Positions 47,132 through 57,601 of a DNA stretch of 64,000 nucleotides are shown here, piece by piece; the first letter of the stretch is position 1; each line of letters opens with the position of its first letter. A program made the translations under genes and the position numbers. Location: the NCBI RefSeq assembly GCF_034313965.1, contig NZ_JAVIWQ010000002.1, positions 2,604,001-2,668,000 of the forward strand. Direction: 5' to 3'. This stretch comes from Herbaspirillum sp. RTI4 (lineage in GTDB: Bacteria; Pseudomonadota; Gammaproteobacteria; Burkholderiales; Burkholderiaceae_D). Under the pieces are notes generated by a model. It searched no databases. It worked only from the letters and a program-made list of their open reading frames with translations, and was not told the DNA's origin.

Positions 47132-48727
47132 TTGACCACGCCAACTCACGCCACTATCACCGGTGCCATGCTGATCGGAAAAACTGCCCACTTTGGTACT
47201 GAACGCCAGTTGCACGCCATCGACCCTTCCAGCGGCTTGCCTATCGAACCGCCATTCGGCACCGGCACCACAGCCGATACCGATACCGCCTGCACATTGG
47301 CCCAGCAAGCATTCGACAGCTATCGTGAAACGACGCTGGAACAGCGCGCCCAGTTTTTGGAGCAGATCGCCACTAACATCCTGGAAATCGGCCACGCCCT
47401 GATCGAGCGCGCCATGCAGGAATCCGGTTTGCCGCAAGCTCGCCTCGAAGGCGAACGCGGCCGCACCGTCGGTCAGCTGCGTCTGTTTGCCAAAGTCGTG
47501 CGCGACGGCCGTTTTCTCGACGCCACGCTGGATTCGGCACTGCCGGAACGCGCACCGCCACGGCCTGATCTGCGCTTGCGCAAAATCGGTCTGGGCCCGG
47601 TCGCCGTTTTCGGCGCCAGCAATTTTCCTCTGGCGTTTTCAGTCGCCGGCGGCGATACCGCTTCCGCACTGGCCTCAGGTTGCCCGGTAGTGGTCAAGGC
47701 GCACAGCGCCCATCCCGGCACCTCGGAACTGGTCGGTAAAGCCATTCAGGCGGCGGTTGCCACTTGCGGCCTGCATGAAGGCGTGTTTTCCTTGTTGTTC
47801 GGCGACGGCAACATCGTTGGTCAAACGCTGGTCAGCCATCCCTCCATCAAGGCAGTCGGATTCACTGGTTCGCGTCAAGGCGGCGTAGCACTGATGCGCG
47901 CAGCGGCGCAACGCAAGGAACCCATCCCGGTCTATGCCGAAATGAGCAGCATCAACCCGATGTTCCTGCTGCCGGATGCAATGGCCAACGGCGCACGCAA
48001 AATCGGCGCGGCCTTCATCGATTCCCTGACCATGGGCGCAGGACAGTTCTGTACCAACCCGGGTCTGGTGATTGCAATGGAAGGTGGCGATCTGACAGCA
48101 TTCAGCGAAGCGGCCGGCGAAGCGCTGCAAGCCAAAGTGGCGGCAACCATGCTGACTCCGGGCATCCATGCTGCTTACACCAAGGGCGTAGAGCAACTGG
48201 CGGCCACTGCCGGTGTGCGTCTGCTGGCACGCGGCCAGGTCGCCACCGGCCCCTGCGGCGGTCAGGCAACTTTATTCATTACGGACGCGGCCACATTCCT
48301 GGCCACGCCTTCGTTGGAAGATGAAGTGTTCGGTGCTTGCTCGCTGATCGTCAGTTGCAACAACATCGCGCAATTCCGGCAAGTGGCGGAACATGTGGCG
48401 GGTCAGTTGACTGCCACCTTGTTCCTGACCGCTGCCGACCATGCCGCCGCCAAGCAGTTGCTGCCGGCGCTGGAACGCAAAGTGGGCCGCATTCTGGTTA
48501 ACGGTTTCCCGACGGGCGTCGAAGTGTCCCACGCAATGGTGCATGGCGGCCCGTTCCCGGCAACATCGGACAGCCGCAGCACATCGGTCGGCGCTGCCGC
48601 GATTGATCGTTTCCTGCGTCCGGTCAGCTATCAGGATATTCCGGCAGATTTGTTGCCGGCATCGCTGCAGGATGGCAATCCGCTGGGATTGTGGCGCGTC
48701 ATTAATGGCGATCTGGTTCAGGCTTGA
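47132..48727 (+). CDS. 2,5-dioxovalerate (alpha-ketoglutarate semialdehyde) dehydrogenase
   Basis: A 531-residue aldehyde dehydrogenase of the KGSADH type. NAD(P)-binding region [20 protein letters not shown], catalytic Glu270 in YAEMSSINP and nucleophile Cys307 in [11 protein letters not shown] are present. It oxidises alpha-ketoglutarate semialdehyde to 2-oxoglutarate, the last step of galactarate degradation. TTG at 47132 is preferred: GGAG sits 6 nt upstream and the resulting length matches the family; an ATG at 47057 lacks similarity. Confidence 0.92.
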   Translation: MTTPTHATITGAMLIGKTAHFGTERQLHAIDPSSGLPIEPPFGTGTTADTDTACTLAQQAFDSYRETTLEQRAQFLEQIATNILEIGHALIERAMQESGLPQARLEGERGRTVGQLRLFAKVVRDGRFLDATLDSALPERAPPRPDLRLRKIGLGPVAVFGASNFPLAFSVAGGDTASALASGCPVVVKAHSAHPGTSELVGKAIQAAVATCGLHEGVFSLLFGDGNIVGQTLVSHPSIKAVGFTGSRQGGVALMRAAAQRKEPIPVYAEMSSINPMFLLPDAMANGARKIGAAFIDSLTMGAGQFCTNPGLVIAMEGGDLTAFSEAAGEALQAKVAATMLTPGIHAAYTKGVEQLAATAGVRLLARGQVATGPCGGQATLFITDAATFLATPSLEDEVFGACSLIVSCNNIAQFRQVAEHVAGQLTATLFLTAADHAAAKQLLPALERKVGRILVNGFPTGVEVSHAMVHGGPFPATSDSRSTSVGAAAIDRFLRPVSYQDIPADLLPASLQDGNPLGLWRVINGDLVQA

Positions 48728-48780
48728 TCGTCGTGTTTGATCCCCGGGACTTGGCGTCCCGGATTTTGACCGCGCAATAG

Positions 48781-48818
48781 AAAAACGGGAGCCGATCATA
48801 CGGTTCCCGTTTTTTTTT
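48781..48818. terminator. Bidirectional terminator
   Basis: AAACGGGAGCCG, loop ATCATA, CGGTTCCCGTTT with one mismatch, flanked by A-runs and nine T residues. It serves the plus-strand dehydrogenase and the convergent chemoreceptor gene. Confidence 0.9.
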
Positions 48819-48863
48819 ATGACGCTTGAGATTGTGGCGTCCGAATACTGCAACGCCATCCGC

Positions 48864-50483
48864 TCAGTGAGGTAATAGGCTGTGCGGCGTGTGGATATCT
48901 TTCATGGCAACGCGACGAGGCTGTGCCAAGTCGCCGTCGAGCTTGAAGACCTGCACCAGTTCGATCAGGGTATTGGCCTGATCCTGAAGCAATTTCGCTG
49001 TTCCGGCTGATTTCTCGACCAATACCGCATTGCGTTGCGTGACACTGTCCATCTCGATCACTGCGGAATTGACCTGCTCGATGCCCGAGGTTTGCTCACG
49101 CGAAGCGGCGGCGATTTCCAACACGGTGTCTGTCACCTTCTTGATGCCCGCCACGATGTCGTCCATCGTGTCCCCTGCCTTGTGTACCAACTGGGTACCG
49201 GTGGAAACCTTATCAACGGAATCGTCTATCAGCGATTTGATTTCCTTGGCCGCCGTTGCCGATCGCTGCGCCAGACTGCGTACTTCCGACGCCACCACCG
49301 CAAAACCACGACCTTGCTCACCGGCACGCGCTGCTTCGACAGCGGCGTTCAGCGCCAGAATATTCGTCTGAAAGGCAATGCTGTCGATGACCCCGATGAT
49401 GTCGACGATTTTTTTCGAAGAGGCGCTGATTGCCTCCATCGTCAGCACCACATCTGAAACGACCGTGCCGCCCTGGGAGGCCACGGTCGAGGCCGCTGCC
49501 GCAAATTCGCTGGCGTTTTGCGCATGCTGCGCGTTATTTTTTACCGTGCTGGTCAGCTCTTCCATTGATGCGGCGGTCTGCTCAAGCGCACTGGCTTGCG
49601 ATTCGGTGCGCGAAGACAGGTCGATGTTGCTGGTCGCGATTTCCGTCGCTGCCACATGGATTTCCTGCGCGCCTTTGCGCACTTGCGATACGGTGTCAAT
49701 CAGGCCCTGTTGCATGCGCTGCATGGCGCTGTACAGACGGCCTATCTCGTTATTTCCAGTCTGGGCGATATGAGTGCTCAGATCGCCCAGGGCGACCTGA
49801 TCCAGCAGCAATACGGCATGGCTCAAGGGGGTCAGGACAATTCTTTTCAGGCCGAAATGCGTCAGCAGAATCAGACCCAGCGCGAGCAGCAGGCCCACTG
49901 ACACCAGTTCCTTGACCAGCGTGTATTCAAATTCCTTGCGATTGGTCTGTTCGCTTGTCAGCGCATTCACGTGCGCCTGGAATTTTTCCATGTTGGCAGA
50001 GTACAGGCTGCCGGTGGCGGTAACCGGACCATCGTTAAGGACGCTGAATGCGGCCGTATCGTCCGCACGCAGGGCTTCAATGGCTTTTGCGAGAGCCAGC
50101 GACATGGCTTGTCCCGATGTCACTACATTTTGCTTGAGGGTATTGTCCAGTCCTTCAAACGCTGGCTCATCAGCGAATGCCTGCAGTCCGGCGTTGTAAC
50201 GGTCAAGAAAAGGCAGGCTGCGCTTGACTGAAAAATCCTTGGCGGCGATATCGTTTTTTTCTTTTAGCGATGCGTAGGCAGACAACAACACAACCCGGGT
50301 GCGCATCGCATTTTTGTAACTCTCGGTGATCTGAGAGGATTGCGCGCTTATCTGTCGCAGTAACAATGCTGAATCATTTGCCCTTCCCAGGGCCAGCACG
50401 CCGGCGGCTGCGCCGAATACCAGCATGATGGCGAAAGAAATAAGTACGGCGATCAAACTGGTTCTGATGGTGACGTTTTTCAT
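48864..50483 (-). CDS. Methyl-accepting chemotaxis protein with four-helix-bundle sensor
   Basis: A 539-residue chemoreceptor. Membrane helix about 10-32, periplasmic helical TarH/4HB-like domain about 35-190, second helix about 192-212, HAMP about 215-268, then a signalling domain with [20 protein letters not shown] near 380. The ligand is not readable from sequence. It sits between two genes of the galactarate module, which suggests taxis to sugar acids, but it does not carry a visible regulon box itself. Confidence 0.92.
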   Translation of the reverse strand: MKNVTIRTSLIAVLISFAIMLVFGAAAGVLALGRANDSALLLRQISAQSSQITESYKNAMRTRVVLLSAYASLKEKNDIAAKDFSVKRSLPFLDRYNAGLQAFADEPAFEGLDNTLKQNVVTSGQAMSLALAKAIEALRADDTAAFSVLNDGPVTATGSLYSANMEKFQAHVNALTSEQTNRKEFEYTLVKELVSVGLLLALGLILLTHFGLKRIVLTPLSHAVLLLDQVALGDLSTHIAQTGNNEIGRLYSAMQRMQQGLIDTVSQVRKGAQEIHVAATEIATSNIDLSSRTESQASALEQTAASMEELTSTVKNNAQHAQNASEFAAAASTVASQGGTVVSDVVLTMEAISASSKKIVDIIGVIDSIAFQTNILALNAAVEAARAGEQGRGFAVVASEVRSLAQRSATAAKEIKSLIDDSVDKVSTGTQLVHKAGDTMDDIVAGIKKVTDTVLEIAAASREQTSGIEQVNSAVIEMDSVTQRNAVLVEKSAGTAKLLQDQANTLIELVQVFKLDGDLAQPRRVAMKDIHTPHSLLPH

Positions 50484-50634
50484 TTTTGTCTTTTGTATTT
50501 ATTAATTCCTATCATTATATATTGATGAAATACAACATTCCCTATTTCAACGTCGCGGTCATTCAGAACGGGGACGGCAAGGACTCCTTCGTCAATCAGT
50601 TCGCTTTGCGCTTGCGTCTACCGACAGCATCGGG

Positions 50635-50897
50635 TTGGATGTATTACCAGGTGCCGGTGCCCAGCGGGACAACGCTACATCGCACAACAGGCAGATCGTT
50701 GGGATTTATGCGGCGCTGTCCGGTAAGGTCGACAGAGGCTTGTATCGCTATCGTCATCTGATGAAAACCGTTTTCACACGACTCAAACACTATCCGGCCT
50801 TGGTCACCAGATTTGATCTACTGAAAAAAATGACCAGAGCGTCGTCGCCATTGCACGTGGCTTTCTATGGCGTCTCGGTGAAACGTCAACACGCCCT
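50635..50897 (+). mobile_element. Relic of an IS5-family transposase and its right end
   Basis: In one frame residues such as YRYRHLMKTVFTRLKHYP and then ALVTRFDLLKK resemble the conserved C-terminal Y-(2)R-(3)E-(6)K region of IS5-family transposases (RHLVEN-FARLKHFRAIATRYDK), with the catalytic Glu replaced. No intact upstream part exists. AAACGTCAACACGCCCT at 50881-50897 matches, inverted, the IS5-like end at 25610-25626 in 15 of 17 positions. The relic lies directly upstream of the kdgD promoter. Confidence 0.6.
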
Positions 50898-50919
50898 GCT
50901 CCCTTGCAAATTTTCAATT

Positions 50920-50934
50920 CATGTTGTACGATGA
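50920..50934. promoter_or_regulatory. Galactarate regulon box before kdgD
   Basis: CATGTTGTACGATGA, third copy, 70 bp before the kdgD ATG and 23 bp after the IS relic end. Confidence 0.85.
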
Positions 50935-51003
50935 CTGACTTCAAGTGAGCGAAATGCATGTGACGCCCACTTTTATTCACCCTTTCTATCGGCCAGGCAC
51001 ACC

Positions 51004-51915
51004 ATGAACGCTCAAGAACTCAAAAAAACCCTCTCCTCCGGCTTACTCTCCTTTCCTGTCACCGACTTCGATGCCGAAGGTAATTTCCGCCCAAGCACCT
51101 ACGCTGATCGCCTCGAATGGCTGGCACCGTACGGCGCGACGGCCTTGTTCGTCGCTGGTGGCACGGGTGAGTTTTTCTCGCTGACTCCGGCCGATTACAG
51201 CAACGTCGTTAAAGTGGCTGTCGATACCTGCCGCGGCAAAGTGCCTATCCTGGCCGGTGCCGGTGGCCCTACCCGTGTGGCGATCGCTTACGCGCAGGAA
51301 GCCGAACGTCTGGGTGTTCAGGGTATCTTGCTGATGCCGCATTACCTCACGGAAGCCAGCCAGGACGGACTGGTCGCCCATGTGGAAGAAGTCTGCAAAT
51401 CGATCAAAATCGGCGTGGTGATTTATAACCGCAACGTCTGCAAACTCAATGCTGAATCCTTGCTGAAGCTGGCAGATCGCTGCCCTAACCTGATCGGCTT
51501 CAAAGATGGCGTGGGCGATATCGAATCGATGGTTACCATCCGTCGTCGTCTTGGCGATCGTTTTTCTTATCTGGGTGGCTTGCCAACTGCTGAAATTTTC
51601 GCCGCTCCATACAAGGCGATGGGCGTGCCGGTCTATTCGTCGGCGGTGTTCAACTTCATCCCGAAAACAGCAATCGAGTTCTACGAAGCCATCAAGAATG
51701 ATGATTTTGCGACTTCCGAACGCCTGATCGACACCTTCTTCCTGCCTTACCTGGAAATCCGCAACAAGAAGGCTGGCTATGCCGTCAGCATCGTCAAGGC
51801 AGGGGCAACGATCATTGGGCATGATGCAGGTCCGGTCCGCGCACCGTTGGTCGACCTGAATGAAGAAGAGCGTGAACAACTGAAGGCGTTGATTGTGGCG
51901 CAAGGTCCTCAGTAA
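51004..51915 (+). CDS. kdgD: 5-dehydro-4-deoxyglucarate dehydratase KdgD
   Basis: A 303-residue DapA-superfamily TIM barrel. [11 protein letters not shown] (about 51-61), catalytic Tyr141 in [11 protein letters not shown] and Schiff-base Lys167 in [10 protein letters not shown] are present. It decarboxylates and dehydrates 5-dehydro-4-deoxyglucarate to alpha-ketoglutarate semialdehyde, joining GarD and the semialdehyde dehydrogenase. Single transcript with its own regulon box. Confidence 0.95.
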   Translation: MNAQELKKTLSSGLLSFPVTDFDAEGNFRPSTYADRLEWLAPYGATALFVAGGTGEFFSLTPADYSNVVKVAVDTCRGKVPILAGAGGPTRVAIAYAQEAERLGVQGILLMPHYLTEASQDGLVAHVEEVCKSIKIGVVIYNRNVCKLNAESLLKLADRCPNLIGFKDGVGDIESMVTIRRRLGDRFSYLGGLPTAEIFAAPYKAMGVPVYSSAVFNFIPKTAIEFYEAIKNDDFATSERLIDTFFLPYLEIRNKKAGYAVSIVKAGATIIGHDAGPVRAPLVDLNEEEREQLKALIVAQGPQ

Positions 51916-52247
51916 CCAGGGCAATTGCGGCTTATTCTGTAATCTGACTAAGCTGATAATGCATCCCCTGCCAAGCAGATTCTCACAAGATATCCGCTTG
52001 GTAGGGTTAAACAGCGCGCGGGAGCGAACGCAGGTGGAACGTCACAGAGCGTTTTAAATCGTCTGCGATTGGGCTACGGCACACGCTCACCTCCAACTTC
52101 GTCGAGAAAAAAGCATATTCCGGATTTGATAAATAGTTCCAGAAATTAAGGCAATACCAATCAACCGTCTGAAATTTAAGCGTTTTGTGAAAGGTTATTC
52201 ACCCCGTATTTTTTATCTTCTGGATACCCCATCCACAGGAGATCACT
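51916..52247. other. 332-bp region after kdgD
   Basis: No gene supported. A hairpin (CCCTGCCAAGC at 51966-51976 with GCTTGGTAGGG at 51996-52006, one G-U) lies about 50 bp after the kdgD stop but has no U-tract; it is the only terminator candidate. Ribosome-binding site AGGAG (about 52235) precedes the orphan gene. Confidence 0.55.
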
Positions 52248-53189
52248 ATGCCGAAACCCGTTACACCCCGCCTCTCCCCACACGTTCTTTTTTCTCTCCC
52301 CTCACTACCAAGCACGTCCAGTTCCACTTCGACCTCCTCTCCCATAACAAGTCATCTCTCAGCAGCGACTACCAGCCATGCGTTTTGTTCAACCGGCAGA
52401 CAAGCGGCTCCCCTGCAACAAAACTCAATACGAATGGAAGTTGAAACATTTTTGCACCGTGGCGGCAAGCTCACGGTATTGGATGTCTCGACGGCGCCGA
52501 ATAGGGTCCGGGTACCGCTCGATCATCCGGTAAGCGATATTCTCAACGCGCAAAACCAGGAGGTCTTTCGCAACACCGATGGCAGTTACGATTTAGCAGG
52601 ATATGAGCGGTATGTGATTTTTTATAAGGCTTATCGGGAATTCTGCATCGGGCAACTCTCCCCGCAAAATTCGCCCTCCGCTCCCAACATGCTGACTGGC
52701 TGGAAATGGCCGAAGGTCGACCCGCAAACTGGCAAACCCGCGCTTAACACTCCTATCCTTACCCATCAAAATCCTTCCGATACCTTATGGGATATCAAGC
52801 AATCGGGCGTCAGACAAACATTTCTCTTTGCCGACGGCACGCTGGACGCCGAACGCTTTACCGATTGCGTAGATTTATTCGAGCAGTTTTCAGAGGATTA
52901 TTTTTCGCTCTACCGAGGAAGCAGGACGATGAAAGCGACAACGTCTGCATTGACTGCAAACGTGCCGCCCGTATTGTCTCGCTGCCTACAACGATGCTGG
53001 AGCGCAATGAACTGCTTTGAAGATTGCCTTGGCGACCATCGGGCTAAACCACTCCCCATGACCGAGGCAAAATCAGAACAAAAAGGAAATCAGGCAACAC
53101 TGCCGATGTCCATCGCCACTACAAGGTCAGCCAACCCACTTGCGGGCATTGCGGAACATGCGCATCCATGGCGAGTCCTCACCCCATGA
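52248..53189 (+). CDS. Orphan protein of unknown function, probably frameshifted
   Basis: I do not recognise this gene. A good ribosome-binding site (AGGAG, 8-nt spacing) precedes the ATG. The first 60 residues are very rich in Ser, Thr and Pro, as in exported or injected effector N-termini, followed by a folded-looking region (about 65-218) with no signal peptide or membrane helix. As read, the frame runs 313 codons and overlaps the 3' end of purL by 63 bp. From about 52900 codon use worsens, while another frame gives [20 protein letters not shown] and ends at 53020. One base lost in the T5 run at 52899-52903 would restore a 257-residue protein. Confidence 0.5.
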   Translation: MPKPVTPRLSPHVLFSLPSLPSTSSSTSTSSPITSHLSAATTSHAFCSTGRQAAPLQQNSIRMEVETFLHRGGKLTVLDVSTAPNRVRVPLDHPVSDILNAQNQEVFRNTDGSYDLAGYERYVIFYKAYREFCIGQLSPQNSPSAPNMLTGWKWPKVDPQTGKPALNTPILTHQNPSDTLWDIKQSGVRQTFLFADGTLDAERFTDCVDLFEQFSEDYFSLYRGSRTMKATTSALTANVPPVLSRCLQRCWSAMNCFEDCLGDHRAKPLPMTEAKSEQKGNQATLPMSIATTRSANPLAGIAEHAHPWRVLTP

Positions 53190-56100
53190 ATCCGGGTGCC
53201 ATGACTGCGTGACGCTGCGAAATCCCCGCTCGGCATGCGGCATGAGTACCGTGAAACGACCATCCGGCGTGGTCACCGCCGTAATACCCTGTGGTGAACC
53301 GTTAGGATTATTCGGATACGCCTCCGTAGGCTGTCCGGCGTTGTCGACGAAACGCATGGCAACCAGCGCCTCATCGATGGCACCGGTTTGCGAGAAGTCG
53401 GCATAGCCTTCTCCATGCGCCACGACGATAGGGCTTTGCGTGCCGGCCATGTCCTGGAAGAAAATCGAAGGCGAGTCGAGTACTTCGACCATCGTGAATC
53501 GCGCCTCAAACTGCTCGGATTTATTGCGTGTGAATTTCGGCCAGGCCTGCGCCCCCGGAATGATCGATTTCAGATTACTCATCATCTGGCAGCCGTTGCA
53601 AATGCCGAGTGAAAAGGTATCGCCGCGCTGGAAGAAACGCGCAAACTGATCGGCCATGCCGGCGTGGAACAGAATCGTTTTAGCCCAGCCCTCTCCTGCT
53701 CCCAGTACGTCGCCGTAAGAAAATCCCCCCACCGCAATTACCCCGGCAAAATCATCGAGCCGCGCACGACCAGCGATCAGATCGCTCATGTGCACATCGA
53801 CGGCCTCGAAACCGGATTTGTGCATGGCATAGGCCGTTTCAATATGCGAGTTGACGCCCTGCTCGCGCAGAATCGCTACCCGGGGACGGGCGCCGGTCGC
53901 AATGAACGGTGCGGCAATATCCTGTTGCGGATCGAAACTCAGACGGGCGCTCAAGCCGGTATCGGCAGTATCGAGCAGGCGATCGTACTCGGCATCGGCA
54001 CAGGCTGGATTGTCGCGCAGACGGGCGATGCGCCAGCTGGTTTCGCTCCATACGCGATGCAATTTGCTGTGCGGCTGGCTATAAATGGTTTTAGCGTCAC
54101 GCGTGAATTCAATCAGGCCGCGGGCGTCTGGCTTGCCGATAATGTGGCTGCAGGCACCCAGACCGTGACTGCGCAAGACGTTCATCGCTTCCGATTTTTC
54201 CGCTGCGCGCACCTGGATCACGGCACCCAGTTCCTCGCTGAACAAAGCCCGCAAGGTCATTTCGTTGCGCCGTTCCGAAACTTGTCCGGACCAGTTCTTG
54301 GCGTCGCCCCAATCGGCGGCGTGCTCGCTTTCCATCGTCAGAATATCCAGATTGACGACTAAACCGGTATGTCCGGCAAACGCCATTTCAGCCAGCGTCG
54401 CGTACAAGCCGCCATCGGAGCGGTCGTGATACGCCAGCAGCTTGCCTTCGCCATTCAATTGCTGAATTGCCGCGAAAAACGCTTTCAGATCATCCGCGCT
54501 ATCCACATCGGGCGTGGCATCGCCCAGTTGTTGCAGAACCTGCGCCAGAATCGATGCGCCCAAACGGTTTTTACCCCGGCCAAGATCGATCAGGATCAGG
54601 GAAGTCTCACCCAAGTCCGTGCGCAGTTGCGGTGTCAGGACGCGCCGCACATCGTGTACCGGCGCAAAGGCCGAGACAATCAGCGAGACCGGCGACGTTA
54701 CCGATTTGGCTTCTCCTGCGTCGTCCCATGTCGTGCGCATCGACAGCGAATCCTTGCCGACCGGGATACTGATTCCCAGCGCCGGGCACAATTCCATGCC
54801 GACGGCACGCACGGTATCAAACAGCGCCGCATCCTGCCCCGGCTGACCACAAGCGGCCATCCAGTTGGCTGACAGTTTGATGTCCGAGATATCGGCAATC
54901 GGCGCAGCAGCAATATTGGTGATCGATTCACCCACCGCCATGCGACCCGACGCAGCGGCATTGATCACAGCCAGCGGGGTACGCTCGCCCATCGCCATTG
55001 CTTCCCCGAGATAACCCTCGAAACTCATGGTCGTGACCGCGCAATCGGCCACCGGCACTTGCCACGGGCCGACCATCTGATCGCGCACGGTCATCGCGCC
55101 CACGCTACGGTCGCCAATGGTAATCAGGAAAGATTTGTCCGCCACGGTCGGCTGACGCAATACGCGCTCTGCCGCGTCTGCCAGATCGACGCCAGTCAGG
55201 TCCAGTACAGGGAATGTTTGTGGCAAACGGGTCGTGTCGCGATGCATTTTCGGCGGTTTGCCGAGCAGTACTTCCATCGGCATATCGACCGGGACGTTAT
55301 CGTGCGCCGGATCGATTACTTGCAATTGACGTTCGGCGGTTGCCTTACCGACGACGGCAAACAGGCAGCGCTCGCGCTCGCACAAATAACGGAACAAGGG
55401 CAATTCATCCGGAGAAATAGCCAGAACATAGCGCTCTTGCGATTCGTTGCTCCAGATTTCCTTCGGTGCCATACCGCTTTCTTCCAGTGGAATTGTCCGC
55501 AGATCGAAGATCGCGCCGCGTCCGGCATCGTTGGTGATTTCGGGGAAGGCATTGGACAAACCGCCGGCACCCACGTCATGGATCGACAAAATGGGATTAG
55601 CCTCGCCCATTTGCCAGCAGGCGTTGATGACTTCCTGCGCGCGCCGCTCCATTTCGGGATTGCCGCGCTGCACAGAGTCGAAATCGAGATCGGCCGTATT
55701 GGCGCCCGTCGCCATCGACGACGCTGCACTGCCGCCCATGCCGATGCGCATGCCGGGGCCGCCCAATTGGATAAGCAGGCTACCGACCGGCAAACCCAGC
55801 TTGCTGGTATGTCCGGCAGCGATGCTGCCAATACCGCCGGCAATCATGATCGGCTTGTGGTAGCCGAATACTTGACCGCCGACATTTTGTTCGTAACTGC
55901 GGAAGTAACCCGCCAGATTCGGACGACCGAATTCGTTATTGAATGCAGCGCCGCCAAGCGGGCCGTCGATCATGATCTGCAAGGCCGAAGCGATACGGTC
56001 CGGTTTGCCATACGTAGAAGTGTCTGCGGCTGCGTCCGCTGTCGCGCGCGCCGTGGGTGGAACGGTCACGTCCACCGTGTTTTCCCATGAACGGCGTGCG

Positions 56101-57155
56101 TCAGGCAAGTCCAGAGCGGAGACCGTGAAACCCGACAAGCCTGCTTTCGGCTTAGCGCCGCGCCCGGTTGCGCCTTCGTCGCGGATTTCACCACCGGCAC
56201 CGGTGGAGGCACCGGGAAACGGTGAAATGGCCGTCGGATGGTTATGCGTTTCCACCTTCATCAGGATATGGGTCAGCTCGTCCGAGGCCTGATACACATT
56301 GTCCTGTTGCTGCCCACGCGGGTAAAAGCGCGATACGGTCGCGCCTTCGATCACCGAGGAATTGTCGCTATAAGCAACGATGGTGCCCTTGGGATGCAAC
56401 TGATGCGTGTTCCTGATCATGCCGAACAGGGAACGCTCCTGCGCTTGACCATCGACGGTCCAGTCGGCATTGAAGATTTTATGGCGGCAATGCTCGCTAT
56501 TCGCCTGAGCGAACATCATCAGCTCTACATCTGTTGGATTGCGGCCGGCGCGGCCGAAGGCTTCAAACAAGTAATCGATTTCATCGTCCGACAGGGCCAG
56601 TCCAAGCTCGGCATTCGCCAATTCCAACGCCGCTTTGCCGCCACCCAGCATGTCGATGCTGGCCAGGGGCTGCGCGTCGAGTTCTCGGAACAAGCCAACA
56701 GCATTTTCTGGCTGCTCCAGCACTGACTCGGTCATGCGGTCGTGCAACAGAGCGATGACGGCCTGCACGCTGTCTGCCGTCAGTTTTTTTGCGCCACCCA
56801 ACAGACCGGACTTGAGTTGCACGCGATAGACAATGCCGCGTTCGATGCGATGCACTGAGGCCATGCCGCAATTACGCGCGATATCGGTCGCCTTGCTGGC
56901 CCAGGGCGAAATCGTCCCGAAACGCGGGATGACGACGAATTGCCTCCCCTCTTCGCTGCCGACGAAGGGTTCGCCGTAGGTCAGCAAGCCGTCAAGCCGG
57001 GTACGGTCTTCGGTCGAGAGCGCTGCACTGCTATCGACAAAATGCACATAGCGGCCGGTAACGCCGGCAATGGCGGCGTCGATGGCTTGCAGTTGGGATA
57101 GCAGACGTTGGGTACGGAAGGCGGAAAGGGCATTGGAGCCCGGCAGAATCAGCAT
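53127..57155 (-). CDS. purL: Phosphoribosylformylglycinamidine synthase PurL
   Basis: A 1342-residue single-chain FGAM synthetase, the large gammaproteobacterial/betaproteobacterial type. The N-terminal PurS-like region, two AIRS-like ATP-binding halves ([36 protein letters not shown]) and the C-terminal glutamine amidotransferase domain with Cys in [13 protein letters not shown] and GEGYADF are visible. It makes FGAM from FGAR, glutamine and ATP in purine synthesis. The ATG at 57155 matches the family start; a GTG 12 bp upstream is possible. A folded leader lies 32 bp upstream. Confidence 0.96.
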   Translation of the reverse strand: MLILPGSNALSAFRTQRLLSQLQAIDAAIAGVTGRYVHFVDSSAALSTEDRTRLDGLLTYGEPFVGSEEGRQFVVIPRFGTISPWASKATDIARNCGMASVHRIERGIVYRVQLKSGLLGGAKKLTADSVQAVIALLHDRMTESVLEQPENAVGLFRELDAQPLASIDMLGGGKAALELANAELGLALSDDEIDYLFEAFGRAGRNPTDVELMMFAQANSEHCRHKIFNADWTVDGQAQERSLFGMIRNTHQLHPKGTIVAYSDNSSVIEGATVSRFYPRGQQQDNVYQASDELTHILMKVETHNHPTAISPFPGASTGAGGEIRDEGATGRGAKPKAGLSGFTVSALDLPDARRSWENTVDVTVPPTARATADAAADTSTYGKPDRIASALQIMIDGPLGGAAFNNEFGRPNLAGYFRSYEQNVGGQVFGYHKPIMIAGGIGSIAAGHTSKLGLPVGSLLIQLGGPGMRIGMGGSAASSMATGANTADLDFDSVQRGNPEMERRAQEVINACWQMGEANPILSIHDVGAGGLSNAFPEITNDAGRGAIFDLRTIPLEESGMAPKEIWSNESQERYVLAISPDELPLFRYLCERERCLFAVVGKATAERQLQVIDPAHDNVPVDMPMEVLLGKPPKMHRDTTRLPQTFPVLDLTGVDLADAAERVLRQPTVADKSFLITIGDRSVGAMTVRDQMVGPWQVPVADCAVTTMSFEGYLGEAMAMGERTPLAVINAAASGRMAVGESITNIAAAPIADISDIKLSANWMAACGQPGQDAALFDTVRAVGMELCPALGISIPVGKDSLSMRTTWDDAGEAKSVTSPVSLIVSAFAPVHDVRRVLTPQLRTDLGETSLILIDLGRGKNRLGASILAQVLQQLGDATPDVDSADDLKAFFAAIQQLNGEGKLLAYHDRSDGGLYATLAEMAFAGHTGLVVNLDILTMESEHAADWGDAKNWSGQVSERRNEMTLRALFSEELGAVIQVRAAEKSEAMNVLRSHGLGACSHIIGKPDARGLIEFTRDAKTIYSQPHSKLHRVWSETSWRIARLRDNPACADAEYDRLLDTADTGLSARLSFDPQQDIAAPFIATGARPRVAILREQGVNSHIETAYAMHKSGFEAVDVHMSDLIAGRARLDDFAGVIAVGGFSYGDVLGAGEGWAKTILFHAGMADQFARFFQRGDTFSLGICNGCQMMSNLKSIIPGAQAWPKFTRNKSEQFEARFTMVEVLDSPSIFFQDMAGTQSPIVVAHGEGYADFSQTGAIDEALVAMRFVDNAGQPTEAYPNNPNGSPQGITAVTTPDGRFTVLMPHAERGFRSVTQSWHPDSWGEDSPWMRMFRNARKWVG

Positions 57156-57601
57156 GGAGGAGATCACTCAAGGCGGTGCGGGAGGCTGTCGGATTAAGGT
57201 GATCGGATCGTAGCGATACGGTCTGATCCGACAAGTTCCCGAGGTAGGGTTAAATCGGAAACCGCGATTATACCGTGCCATCCCCGCCCCGGTACGGCGG
57301 CTTTCACCTGCCTCGTTTCCTGGCTCCGACAGGCGCCAGGGGCATTTTTGCCGAGGGAGGACTGCGGTTTGTTTGAAGAGCGCATAAAACGGGCCCAATT
57401 TGAATCAAAGGCAGCATGATTTAACCCGCACATAGCCCGTTTGCTCAGACATGGCGCGGGCCTCTGCAGCCCGCAATATGCGGCTCACTCAGGTTTCGAT
57501 GTATCATGCTGCCCGCGACGGACAAACCCCCCGACCTTGCGCTGTAATGGCGCCCCACTACAAAATCGGTAACATCCGGCCGCTCATCGATAATATAAAC
57601 A
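57156..57601. other. 446-bp divergent region purL / DadA-like gene
   Basis: No gene supported. It holds the folded purL leader (57187-57233) and a -10-like ATAATAT about 10 bp before the GTG at 57602. Nothing else stands out. Confidence 0.55.
57187..57233 (-). promoter_or_regulatory. Strongly folded purL leader element
   Basis: Outer stem TGTCGGAT (57187-57194) with ATCCGACA (57226-57233), inner hairpin GATCGGATCG, loop TAG, CGATACGGTC (9 of 10 pairs, one G-U). It occupies the purL 5' leader, 32 nt before the ATG. There is no U-tract, so translational control or RNA stability is more likely than termination. It resembles no riboswitch I know. Confidence 0.5.

Larger units (their letters stand above)
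50484..51003. other. 520-bp region between chemoreceptor gene and kdgD
   Basis: It contains an IS5-like transposase relic with its right end and then the kdgD promoter with the regulon box at 50920-50934. The first 130 bp are AT-rich and hold the chemoreceptor promoter. Confidence 0.6.

Noticed and set aside
50486..50761. 91-codon frame after the chemoreceptor start
   Set aside because: No ribosome-binding site, no family, and it overlaps the transposase relic in another frame.
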